The translations under genes and the position numbers were made by a program. The notes beneath the pieces were generated by a model, which was given only the letters and a program-made list of their open reading frames with translations, had not been told where the DNA came from and did no database searches. Positions 23,972 through 35,038 of a stretch of 64,000 bases of DNA are shown here, piece after piece. Every line of letters begins with the position of its first letter. Position 1 is the stretch's first letter. The DNA is from Musa acuminata AAA Group (Eukaryota; Streptophyta; Magnoliopsida; Zingiberales; Musaceae). Location: NCBI RefSeq assembly GCF_036884655.1, contig NC_088327.1, positions 18,004,001 to 18,068,000 of the forward strand, in the 5' to 3' direction.

Positions 23972-24934
23972 TTAAGTAATTTCAAAGTAAATTAAGGGGG
24001 TTTCGGGTGAGTCATTTACCTCATCGTCGAAAGCCGTTAAGACAAAGTTTGTCGATTCGTCTTAATTGGTTTGCACCTCGTTATCGGATGAGCTCGATTC
24101 AATCCCAAAGTGCTTCCTTCTTCTTGCGTTCATAGCAAGTAGTTGTGTTATTTTTAAATTTATTTTTTTCTTTGATTCTTGTTTTAAGAATTTTTTAAGC
24201 TTGAGAAGTTCAAGGTCATCATCATCATCACTTAAGTCATCACTCAAGTGGTATTCTATTGTTTAAAGTGTCAAATCCTTCTTGTTCTTTGGAAGGTGGT
24301 TCTTATGTTCGTCAAGTGCATCATGAGTCATTTCATAGGTTATCAAGGCCGATAAGTTCTTCAAGTGAAAATTTATTTAAATCCTTTGTTTCTTGTATTG
24401 CCATTATTTTCGATTCTCAATTTTTAGAAAGATCTTAAGATCTTGTTAACGAGTTCAAAATTAGAAAAGTATTTGCTAAGAGCTTTTAAACCATTGATGA
24501 CATCCGTAAAACGGGTGTACATGTCAACAACAATTTCACTTGGCTTTATTCAAAAAAATTTATAATCATACATTAAAAGATTTTATCTTTGAATCTTTTA
24601 CTCTACTAGTGCCTTCGTGTGTGATTTTGAGAGTGTACAATATATCGAAAGTCGTTTCGCAAGTAGAAACCTGATTAAACTCAGTTTTATCCAAAGCGCA
24701 AAATAGAGCGTTCATAGCTCTAGCATTTAAGGAAAAAGTTTTCTTCTCCAAATCATTCCATTCTTTCATTGGAGTAGAAGACTTTTAAAAACCACTTTCG
24801 ATAATATTCCATAAATTCAAATACATAGAAAGCAAGAAAACTCTCATTCGAGTTTTTCAATAAGTGTATTCCGTCCCATTGAACATGGGAGGACGAATGA
24901 GATAGTAACTCTCTTGAAAGCCGAAAAGAGTCAT
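23972..24934 (-). pseudogene. S2 gag-like pseudogene without a working zinc knuckle
   Basis: ATG at 24934 in the family position, followed by the DUF4219-like start and pieces of UBN2 (NALFCALDKTEFNQVS), with several stops and shifts between 24280 and 24600. The knuckle region keeps TGCTATGAACGCAAG, the Cys-Tyr-Glu part, but in another frame and without the His and last Cys. After FDDEV the protein departs from autonomous Gag and ends LIYFEIT, as in S5 and, nearly, S7. Confidence 0.8.
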
Positions 24935-24969
24935 TTCTCTTGGGCATTAAACCGAATGAGAAATACGTG

Positions 24970-24981
24970 ACTCTGATACCA
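24970..24981 (-). promoter_or_regulatory. S2 primer-binding site (tRNA-iMet)
   Basis: TGGTATCAGAGT on the minus strand, one mismatch at the last base, two bases from the LTR. Confidence 0.87.
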
Positions 24982-24983
24982 AT

Positions 24984-26512
24984 TGTTAGGAATGAGTCAG
25001 AACTAAGAAGGGGGGTGAATTAGTGCAGTGGTAAAAACATCAGTTCAATTCAATTCGTTGCGATTAAAACTGTTTCGGAAGATGTTAACTTGAAAGCATA
25101 CAGAAGTGTGTAGAGGATGTAAAGAAAGTAAGGTAGTTTACAGTTTAAAGTAAATTGCTCAAAAGAAATGCAAACCGAGTTTATAGTGGTTCGGTCGTCG
25201 TGATCTACATCCACTCCTGATTCCTCCTCCATTGAAGCTACCAGCATCCACTATTGGTCTTCCTTCAATGGGCAAAGACCAACTATCCATTTACACCCCT
25301 CTTCTTCTTTTCACAAGTTTAGGAGACAACCTTTACAAGCACTCACTCCTCTCTAAACAGAGCTAACACTTAGACTAGAAGAGGAGGATTCTCACAAGAG
25401 ATTACTATAGTATTTTCAGCTTTTTAAATTCTCTGTGCTTGTATATGTTAACTAGGGATGAGAGGGGTATTTATAGGCCTCAAGTTGATTCAAACGTGGA
25501 GCATAAAAATATCTTATCCTGGGTTTCAAGGGTATGAGCGGTACCATCACCTACACTGGGCGATACCACTGCTTGCAGCTTGACACTAAGTGGTATCATT
25601 GCCTGACAGTCTCTCGGAGACTATGTCTGGGTGGTACCATTGCCCAGACTAGTGGTATCACCAACAAACATAGTCTCAAAGACTGTGCCATGATGGTGCC
25701 ACCTGTTGGGTTACTGTTTGGGCCTTTCATTCGACCTAACACAGTCCATACATGGGCCCAACTAGCCCATAATTGGTTTGGCCCAATTCTAATCTCAATT
25801 ATATGCTAACTATGAAATTTAAGACATTTACTAAGCTAAACATGTCCATAAGTCTAGGTGTTTCTTCCGGTGAGCTTCCGGTGATCTTCCGATGAACTTC
25901 CGATGATCCCTCGGCAATGTTCTAGCGGACTCCCGATAAGCTCCTAGACTTCACGATGATCTTCTTGGCGAGTTCTGATAAGCTTCTTTGGCAATCTCCT
26001 GGAATTCTCAGTCAATTCCGGCAGAACGTTCAGACTTCCGACAAACTCTCGAACTCCCAACGACGCTTGTCATTGGTTCATCGACACTTCATCTGATTCT
26101 TCGACGCGTCATCCTCTCTTACGGCTTATTGCCTAACCGACCAGTTGACCTCTGCAACTCTGATTTCCTTGGTGCAATATCTGCTCTTCTTGGCCTAATG
26201 CCCAAACTCATGGCTCAAAGTCTTGTGTTGATATGTCGACTGATTCTTCGTCTCGACGTCCAATCTTCTGACATGTATTTCTCCGGCCCAACATGATTCT
26301 TCCTGCTTTAATTGTCTCTCCCTGATCGAAGCAATACGTCGATCGATTCTTTGGCTCGATGTCCAATATTCTGACATATTTTTCTCTAGCCCAACATGAT
26401 TCTTCCTACTTTAATTGCCTCTCCCTAATCAAAGTATCGTACGTCACTCAAAACATAAATCAAATCATAAACACTATCAATTGGTTTCATCATCAAAATC
26501 TGAGATTCAACA
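24984..26512 (-). repeat. S2 5' LTR
   Basis: 1529 bp, TGTTAGGAAT to ATTCAACA. It pairs with 6796-8462 through the distinctive ATCAGTTCAATTCAATTCGTT block near the start. TATA is at 25468-25475 (minus). The GC block is more decayed than in younger copies, with many C-to-T and G-to-A changes. Confidence 0.86.
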
Positions 26513-26979
26513 CCTAGTTAGCCCCTAACTGAGTTAGTGGGATTACCTCCCAATCCTAACTCACTTAAGGTCTAACTATAATAATTTAAACATTTAACAA
26601 AGCATTCTTGTGCCGGTACGTCAATTGTTCTTCCGGTGAGCTTTTAGCGATCTTTTGGTGAACTTCCGATAATCTCTTGACAATGTTCTGGCAGACTTCT
26701 GGCAAGCTCCTAGACTTCATGAGGATCTTCTTGGCAAGTTCCGATGAGCTTCTTTGGCAAGCTCCTAGACTTCTCAGTTGGTTCCAGCGGAACTTCCAAC
26801 GAACGTCCGATCTTCCGATGAATTCTCGAACTCCCAACGAAATCTCAATCTTGACTTCGGCATAACATTTGCTTTATGTCTTACTATTATTGTAGTTAAT
26901 CCTATATACTTTTCTTAATATATAGATTAGATCAAAAAATTTATCAATTAATTTCATCATCAAAATCCGAGATTCAACA
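26513..26979 (-). repeat. S1 5' LTR, second segment
   Basis: It starts CCTAGTTAGCCCC, which continues the TCAGCC...GTCCAA end of the first segment at 6795 when compared with complete LTRs. It ends with the family terminus GAGATTCAACA. The next bases, ggtcg, should be one copy of the S1 TSD; the other lies off-window. Confidence 0.82.
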
Positions 26980-28407
26980 GGTCGTACCTAGGCTAAGCCT
27001 ATGCACTCCCTAGTCATGCACCTCAGCATGAAGATCTGAGACCTACACTTAGGCTGAGCCCATGCAATCCCTAGCCATGCACCTCGGCATAAAGACCTGA
27101 GGGTGGAATCTTGGATGAATAAGAGTTAGAAAGGACTCGCTCCCGAGCTATGCATCTCAGCATAAAGCTTCGAGGGTTGTACCTAGGCTGAGCCTACGCG
27201 CTCCCTAGCCGTGCACTTGGTATGAAGACTCGAGGGATGCACCTAAGCCGAGCTTATATGCTCCCTAGTCATGCACCTTAATGAGAAGCCCCGAGGGCTG
27301 AACCTAGGCTGAGCCTACACGCTCCCTAGCCATACACCTTGGTGAAAAGACCTGAGGGCTACATCTAGGTTAAGCCTACTCACTCCATAGCCATGTACCT
27401 TGGCATTAAGACCCCAGGGTTGCACCTAGACTAAGCATACACACTCCCTAGCTGTGCACTCAATTTGAAGACCCGAGGCCTACACCTCGGATGAGTAAGA
27501 GTTGAAAAAGACTTGCTCCCGAGCTGCACCTAGGCCGAGCCTACGTGCTTCCTAGCTGTGCACCTTAGCAAGAAGCCCCAAGGGCTGCACCTAAGTTGAG
27601 CTTACGCGCTCCCTAGTCATACACCTTGACGAGAAGACTCAAGGGATGCACCTAGGCTGAGCTTACATACTCCGTATCTATGCACTTGGCATGAAAACCC
27701 TAGGACCATACCTTATCGGACCGATGTGTTCCCAACACCTCAACCAATAGACTTTCATTAGAGCACACATCCAACAAAAGAGCACACAAGTGCCCCTCCG
27801 GAGAAAGGCCCCGAAGAATGCCCTTCCGAGGGGGGACAAATAATATGGATGGTTTTGCCCCATGCCAAGTTATATACCATCGAGATTGACACCTAAGTAG
27901 GGTTCCAAGTCACCAGCCCCAAAATGGCACCATAAGGCGTCCGGATATGCCTCGCTAGCAATAACCACCCAACCTTATCTAGATCAGAGAATGATTAGAT
28001 AGTTCACCTAATCTTATCCCAAGCCATATAGTAAGAAGACCCAAAGATCAAGTATAAAAAGGAACCCATCAGCTCGCGCTAAGGGGATTCTCTATACACT
28101 AACTTAGTGGCCGCATTGGGTAACCCCCGACACCGACTTGTCATGCAAGATCATCGACTGCTCGAGGACACTAGGATGGCCCAACCATAGGGAGGAACCT
28201 TGCAACCAAGAAGATCCTGGTCTGCCTACATTGTCATCTCGAACTGGGTCCCCACCAACAGAACAACTTCCGACCGGATAGCCTATGCGGTCTCACCTCA
28301 CCAAGCCTCCCACGTTAGCTAGGAAAAGGTACCTGGATGAGCCTGCACCTTCGATAGTGGACCAATCATGAAAACTCATCAATCAGATGGTGCTCATGAC
28401 ACCATCA
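26980..28407 (+). repeat. Y LTR fragment (probable Ty3/gypsy-type), right part
   Basis: A different repeat family begins exactly at the S1 edge. It has a tandem-repeat block, then a stretch with a TATA-like GTATAAAAAGG at 28037 and an end ATGACACCATCA. From about 28030 on it matches 37085-37504 (GGAACC, CTATGCGGTCTCA, CCCACGT). No primer site follows, so it is a solo or 3' LTR. Assignment to gypsy rests only on the style of the repeat and the gag-like start at 37529. Confidence 0.6.
26983..27715 (+). repeat. Tandem repeat of about 60 bp in the Y LTR
   Basis: About ten to twelve diverged units are built around CACCTAGGCTGAGCCTA, CTCCCTAGCCATGCAC and GAAGACCCGAGGG. Two variant units carry GATGAGTAAGAGTT and GACTCGCTCCCGAGC (about 27115 and 27490). 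The same repeat recurs at 47485-47913. Confidence 0.8.
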
Positions 28408-29362
28408 AATATCATTAAAAAGTCTATGGAGTTAAAAATGCAAAGCATTTTACAAAATTTACTTTGATTTTTTCTGCAGAAAATCATACATAATTCTCTC
28501 TGTCGAGATTAAAGTTCTTCTCAGATGACTTTTAGTTATTCAATGAGTTATTAATTAGTTATTATTTATTTTGATCATAAAAATGAAAAATAATTAACAT
28601 ACGTGAAGAGTTGTTCTAAGTGAACCACTATATATACCACAATGTGTAAGTGTCCGAGAGACGAGTGTCTTGAGTACAATTTTTGCTTCTTAAAAGATAT
28701 TATCCTTCTCACATAACTCTATCTTGTTTGATAGATTTCTCATATGGTAAAATCCTGGAAGTTTTATCCCTAGATAGACTCCTTTAGATATTAACTTATT
28801 TATCTATCCTTCAAACTATTTCACTTATTTTCCCTTTATTAAAAATGAATCATGAACCAAATGGTTTGGTTTCTTATAAATCCCCAAGATTTTGTTGAGG
28901 TATTAATCAAAAAATAATAAAATTATCCTTATACCCTAACTTTAAATGCCTTGAGATTTATGTACGCTTTCTTCACTTCCCATCTGATGCTATCTTCTCA
29001 CTCCATTATGTCCGTTGTTGTTACATTGGTAGCCAGCAAACATGCCAGGTGGCATGTTGCTGCACAAAAAATATTCCATAATGATCTCTCATCGAGTGTC
29101 AACAATGAGGGCTTAGGAAATACGCTTAGGAGAACGTTTGTCGCACTTTCGAGTTATATTGTTTTATATTTTTACTTAGTTTACTTAGTTAAATTATTTT
29201 CCTTTTCCGACATATTAACTCCAGATCATAGGGCCACCTCAATACACAGCGAGACAGAGCTCTTGGGATTGATGTAATAAATAATATATTTTTGATAATT
29301 GTTTATTTATTTTAAAAAATACTTGTCTAGATATTAAACTTTATTTATATTAAAATAAATAT
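28408..29362. other. Unassigned AT-rich DNA
   Basis: No homology to the other repeats of the window. A 108-codon ORF at 28951-29277 (plus) has no recognisable motif, and I do not call it a gene. This could be the old flank of a Y element or single-copy DNA. Confidence 0.5.
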
Positions 29363-31285
29363 AAGAAAGCCGATTCGTAAGAAAGTCGATTCGTAAATCA
29401 CTTTAACTTTTAAATAAGCGAGATGCAGCAAAGACATAAATGCAGTTTGTAGTTATGGTTCAAATCAGATAGTAAGATAGTAGGCGCAAACTGAAATATG
29501 ATATTCGTACGAAAAAACTGATTTGCGTCTAAATGCTGATTCGTAAATCACTTGATTAAGCGAGAAGCAGTTAAAGCAAAGATATAAAGGCAGTTTGCAG
29601 TTATGATAGAAATCAAAACGTAAACGTAAACTGAAATATGATTATCGTACGATAAAACTGATTTACGTCTAAACGCCGATTCGAAAAGTGCAAAGCTTGA
29701 AACCCAATCGTATATGCACAGAAAGCAGTATGCTTTTGAGGAGGTTTGCAGTAAAGATAAGATGCTCAAAGTAAATGCAAACCGAGATTTAGAGTGGTTC
29801 GGTCAATCTTGACCTACTCCACTTTTGGCTTCCTCCACCGATAAGGTCACCGACGTCAACTAGAGGCCTTCTTTCAATAGGCGAAGGCCAACCACCCTTT
29901 TACAGTTTCACTCATTTTGACGGGCTTAGGAGACAACCCTTACAGAATTTCCTTTCCTCTCTTAACAGATTAGGACTTAGAACAAAAGAGGAAGAAGAAC
30001 TTTCAACACATACAACACTTTTGAGCTCACAAAATCACAATGTAAAATCAGAATTTCGGTGGTTTCTGGGTACCGTATCAGCACTGAAAGGGTGGGGTAT
30101 TTATAGGCCCCAACCCAGTTTGAATTTGGAGCTCAAAACTATCAATTCCCGGAATTCTGGGATCTGGCGGTTGCACCGCCTGGCAGAGCTCGAAGACTGA
30201 GCCTCTGGGCGGTGCCACCTCCTGTTAGGGGTGGTTGCACCTCCTGCCAGAGCTCGAAGACCGAGCTCAAGCGGTGCCACCGTTTGACTAAGACGGTTGC
30301 ACCTCCTGCTAGAGCTCGAAGACCGAGCTCAAGCGGTGCCACCTCCTATCAGGGGCGGTTGCACTGCCCAGTCTCGCTTGGAGACTAAGCCTAGGCGGTA
30401 CCATCGCCTGGCTGGGGCGGTTCAACCGCTTGGCAGAAATCAGGGTCCGAATGGGTTGATCCATTCGGCCCAATTTGGGTTTTTCAGGGGCCCAATTGCC
30501 CCAAGATTAAGTTAATGGGATCACCTCCCATTTCCAACTTAATCATTGTGCTAACTACGATATTTCCTAAGACATTTACTGCAACTTGCTCCGGTGTATC
30601 AATCGCTTCTTCCGGCGAGCTTCCGGCGAACTTTCATCGATCATCCGATGAACCCTCGGTGATGCTCCTGCGAACTTCCGGCAAACTCCTGGACTTAGGA
30701 CAATCCACTTGGCGAGTTCCGACGAGCTTCTTTTGGCAAGCTGGACTTCTCAGATTTGTTCCCGCAGAACCTCCGACGATCGTCCGGACTTCCGTCGAGC
30801 TCTCGAACTCCTAACATGATCATAGTCTTGACTCCGGCATAACTCCTACTGCATGTCTTACTTTCATCATAGTTAATCCTGCACACTTATAACAAAACTT
30901 CGATCGAGACAATTAATCCTAAGCAATTAACCAAGTTGTCTGGCATGTCATTGGTCCCTCGACGCTTCGTCCGATTCTTCGGCGCATCGTCCTCTCCTGC
31001 GGCCTATTGCCCAATCGGCCAGTTGACTCCGCAACTCCGATATCCTAGGCATAATACTCGCTCTTCTTGGCCCGATGCCCGAGTCCACGGCCCGAAGCCT
31101 TCTGTCGATACGTCGACCGATCCACCGGCCCGACATCCAATCTTCTGACATGTTCTTTCGGCACAATATGATTTTTCCTGCTTTAATTTTCTCATCCTGA
31201 TCGAAGCATCCTGCGTCACTCAAAACGCAGATTAAAACATAAACACATATCAAGTGGTTTCATCATCAAAATATGAGATTCAACA
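29363..31285 (-). repeat. S5 3' LTR, 5'-edge truncated in plus view
   Basis: Alignable to the 5' LTR from AAGAAAGTCGATTCG onwards. The first 110 bp or so (TGTTAGGATC and the G-run) are missing and AAGAAAGYCGATTCG is doubled at the junction. TATA is at 30098-30105 (minus). It ends GAGATTCAACA next to the polypurine tract. Confidence 0.82.
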
Positions 31286-34029
31286 ATCTCCCCCTTTTTG
31301 ATGTTGACAACCACTTGATGACGGAGTTAACCTTAACTGCCGGAGTTTAAACAAACTCCCCCTATCAATATGCCATATTGATAGAACCTTGAATTCAAAC
31401 TGAATTCAAGTCATTGCAATATTCATCGTGAATACTTGCAACACGTGATCATGAACTTATGCATAACATCATACTTCTCCCCCTTTGTCATCAACAAAAA
31501 GGAGAAGTCCAACTATTCTTGTGTTTGGAATATAGGTTCAACTTATTGCATGAAAAACATAATATCAAGTTTTATCATCATGCAATTTTGAAGCTAGAAA
31601 ATTTAGCAAGTGCTACATCATGCTTAGAACATTCGAGCTATCAAGTTTTAGATATGCAAGTTTTATAGCATACAAGATAGCACTTTTGGTAATATTCAAG
31701 ATATCAAGTTCCACAACATCAAGTTAGCAAATTTTATAATATTTTAGAACATGCAAGCTAGCAGTTTTGAGATGTTCAAGAAAGCAACTCTTGCTTCTTG
31801 AAATATGCAAATTTGTCAAGTTTTGCAAGATGTGCAAGTTAGCATTTTTGTCTTTTGAGATAGGCAAGATAGCACATTTGCTTCTTTTGAGATAGCAACT
31901 TTTTGCTTCTCTTTAGACTACAAGCTAGCAATTTTTACGATATGCAAGTTTCACAATATATAAGCTAGCAAAAATTTCGAAAGCAAATGCAAGATAGCTT
32001 TCTTGTGTAAGCTCATGATTCTTGCTTCCTATTGCAATGTGCAAATTGCAAGTTTTGCTTCTTGAGATAGGCAAGATAGCACTTTTGTAATTTTTGTTTC
32101 TTAAGATAGGTAAGCTTGTGATGTTCAAGATAACAAACTCTTTTTTCTCTTTTGAGAAGTGTCATTTTTGCTTTCTTTGCAAAGTGCAAGCTAGCAAAAT
32201 GCCAAACTAGCAAGAGATAATGTTTTACATGAGGCAAGCAAACAATTTGGCAAATGTTACATTTGCATCTTCTCTTTTGAGAAGTGCAATTTTTGCTTTC
32301 ATCTTGAATTATGCAAGCTAGCTAGTTTGCCTCTTTTCATGATGTCCACGCTAGAAATTCTTGCTCCCCCTTTTTCATTATCAAAAAGAAGGGAAGACCC
32401 TTGTATCAATTTTCATATTATGACAAAGGTAAGTATCAATCTTATTTGTGCATCATTATATATTCAAATTAAAACAAACACAATTTCAAAAACTTTATTT
32501 TTCATACATGATACTGAAAAATAAATCAATCATCATTAATGGGCATATCATACATGATACTCAAACATTAAAATTTTTAAGCATTTATCAACATGTTGAT
32601 CATGATACCAAACATTCAACATTTAAAGTATTCATGATACATCATATGTAATACATCACGTACATCATTATCATAAGTATTGCATACATCATTTTAACTT
32701 CATGAATATTTCATCATTGCATGCATCATACCAAAACATTTCAAACCATGCAAGCCATAAATACAAAGAAATCATGTCATGAAGGATAAAATCATTTGAA
32801 TACCAAAAGACATGATTCATATAGTAAATATATTTTTTAAATAAAATATCAAGAAAAATCATAGGAGTACAAGGAAGAGATCTTGTTTTAAAAGAAAATC
32901 AAGTAATAACTCCAAGAACTCACAAGGAAAAATCATGATTCATTTAGAAAATCTCCTCTCAAGAGAATATCAAGTAAAATCGTAAAAGATCGATTAATGA
33001 GAAATATTGATTTATAATAAAATCTCATGTATCGAATGTTGAGAAATCAAATGATGATTTATATAAAAAAAAATATCACAAGTTATATTCAAGAGAAAAA
33101 TCATCATTCATATTCAACTCATTCAATTTATCACATCAACATTTCTTAGATATGCATGATACCAAAACATGGTTTCAAATCTTCAACATATAACATGCAT
33201 AAATTCAAAATTTGAAAGGAGAAGGGAAGAATTCAAAGGTACAAATATTTCAACCATCTCATAAACAAATGTAAGACCAAGTCATGAATCCAAAATTCCA
33301 TGAATCAAAATAATCATCAAAGGTAATCTCATGTTATTCCAAGAAATCAATATCATGATTTTGATAAAACTCATTTCAAATTTAAATCATCAAAATCACT
33401 TTTATGGTTCACAAAATTCATAACATAGGTAGATTCATGATTTCATTGATAATATATTTTCCCCCTTTTTTAAGTATTTGGTTTCATGTTAGCATGCTTT
33501 TTTATTTATGTTAAATAAAAACATGCATCGACGTTTAGGATCGAAAAATAAATTTCGTCATAAAACCATCAAGATCAATTGATTCTCAAAAATGAATTGC
33601 TATGGTCAAGAAAATCCGAAAATAAAATTTAACACTTTCATGCATTCGGACATGGTTTTGCCATATGTTTTTCAAATACACTCATGAAAATAACACATGC
33701 TTATTATCATGTATAACTTAAAATCTCATGCATAAAATTGTCAATCATTGTATAAAAAACATTTAATATTTTCATTATATCATTATGCATTACTTCAAAT
33801 CAAACATGATTTCATTCAACAATGTTAATCAAACATGATACACATTATTACTTCTTAACCATGATTTCATATTTTCAATCAAAATCATTTTTTTGTTTAT
33901 CATAAAATATGCAATATTATCATTTTCGAAATTACTAGCATGATCATAATTTTTGTATTTTTATTTTTAATCATGTAATTTTCAAGGAAATTAATTCTAA
34001 ACTAGACAAGAAAATATATCATGAAAGCA
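31286..34029 (-). other. S5 polypurine tracts and long 3' non-coding region
   Basis: The main tract ATCTCCCCCTTTTTG is followed by further tracts at about 31355 (AACTCCCCCTATC), 31476 (TCTCCCCCTTTGTCATC) and 32365 (GCTCCCCCTTTTTC). A GCTAGC-rich repeat block follows (separate entry). From 32360 to 34029 it is AT-rich with many ATCATG/CATGAT words and no supported ORF. Confidence 0.7.
31560..32350 (-). repeat. Imperfect GCAAGCTAGCAA repeats (S5)
   Basis: Dozens of irregularly spaced words such as GCAAGCTAGC, GCAAGATAGCA, and TTTTGCTTCTTGAGATA, roughly 30-50 bp apart. The S7 block at 53346-54010 is the reverse-complement counterpart, and a short version is in S2 (22320-22470). The unit is too loose for a classical satellite. 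Confidence 0.7.
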
Positions 34030-34989
34030 TCAAGTAATTTCAAAATAAATCAGGGGGATTTCGATTACCTTATCATTAAAAGCGGTTAAGGCGTAGTTTG
34101 CCACCTCGCCTTTCTTGATTTTCTCCTCGTCTTCGGAGGAGCTCGATTCATCCCACTTTGTGTTCTTTTTCTTTGGCCTCTTCCTCCGTTCAAGTTCATT
34201 GTTTATTTTAGATTTTTGTTTAATAAACTTGTTAAGATTTAGTGTTCGAAGTTCAAGTTCATCATTGTCCTCATCACTTGAGTCATCGCTCAAGTGGTAT
34301 TCATTTGTCCGGAGTTCCAAATCCTTCCTGTTCTTTGGAAGGTTGTTTTGTTCATCATGTTCATCATGTGCATTGTGCATCATTTCATATGTCATCAACG
34401 CACCAATTAGTTCTTCAAGTGGTAAGTTGTTTAGGTTTTTAGCTTCTTGTATTGCAGTTACTTTTGAATCCCACTTCTTAGAAAGAGAACACAAAATCGT
34501 GTTTACGAGTTCAAAATCCGAAAAACATTTGCCAAGAGCTCTTAAACCATTGACGACATCCGTAAAACGGGTGTACATGTCACCAATGGTTTCGCTTGGC
34601 TTCATTTGAAAAAGCTCGAAATCACGCATCAAAAAGTTGATTTTCGAATCTTTAACTCTAGAAGTGCCTTTGTGTGTGATTTCAAGAGTGTGCCATATGT
34701 CAAAAGCCGTTTCGCACAAAGAAACCCGATTGAACTAATTTTTGTCCAAAGCGCAAAATAAGGCATTCACAGCCTTTGCGTTTAAAGAAAAATACTTCTT
34801 CTCCAAATCTGACCATTCATTCATCGGTTTAGAGGGAAGTTGAAAATCGTTTTCAACAATATTCCATAAACCCAAATTCATAGAAATCAAGAAAACTCTC
34901 ATTCGAGTTTTCCAATAAGTGTAGTCCAATCCGTTAAACAACGGTGGATGAACAACCGATAAGCCCTCTTGAAAGCCATGAAGAGCCAT
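34030..34989 (-). pseudogene. S5 gag-like ORF, zinc knuckle missing, one premature stop
   Basis: It starts MALHGFQEGLS at 34989. The DUF4219-like region and UBN2 capsid region are well kept, broken by a single TAG at 34735-34737 where relatives have Glu in DKNEFN. An acidic SDDSSDEDNDE segment follows, then a basic stretch, where S6 has the CCHC knuckle, running straight into KWDESSSS. After FNDKV it ends IPLIYFEIT. It would supply capsid-type interactions but lacks the RNA-binding knuckle. With one stop in 320 codons it has decayed far less than S2. Confidence 0.82.
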
Positions 34990-35024
34990 TTCTCTCGGGT
35001 GTAAATCCGAAATAAGAAATACCA

Positions 35025-35036
35025 GGCTCTGATACC
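35025..35036 (-). promoter_or_regulatory. S5 primer-binding site (tRNA-iMet)
   Basis: Perfect TGGTATCAGAGC (minus), extended by CT, two bases from the LTR. Confidence 0.92.
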
Positions 35037-35038
35037 AA

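Larger units (their letters stand above)
6796..26512 (-). mobile_element. S2: Sirevirus-derived gag-only element, split by S3
   Basis: The two LTRs (6796-8462 and 24984-26512) are of the same subtype. The interior consists of 8463-8690 plus 22306-24983 and holds only a short 3' region, an AT-rich non-coding stretch and a broken gag without pol. S3 lies inside with a clean TSD. The 5 bp on either side of S2 (tccaa and cctag) do not match, so either the TSD has decayed or one end has changed. The split halves of the S1 LTR on the two sides prove the nesting. Confidence 0.85.

Noticed and set aside
6791..26517. A TSD for S2 (tccaa and cctag)
   Set aside because: Only two of five bases agree. 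Nesting is shown by the split S1 LTR instead.
28951..29277. 108-codon ORF as a host gene
   Set aside because: No motif, no neighbouring gene structure, AT-rich surroundings; an ORF of this length is expected by chance.
31560..32350. CRISPR-like or satellite array
   Set aside because: Unit length and sequence vary too much, there are no constant spacers, and the block is part of a plant retrotransposon 3' region.
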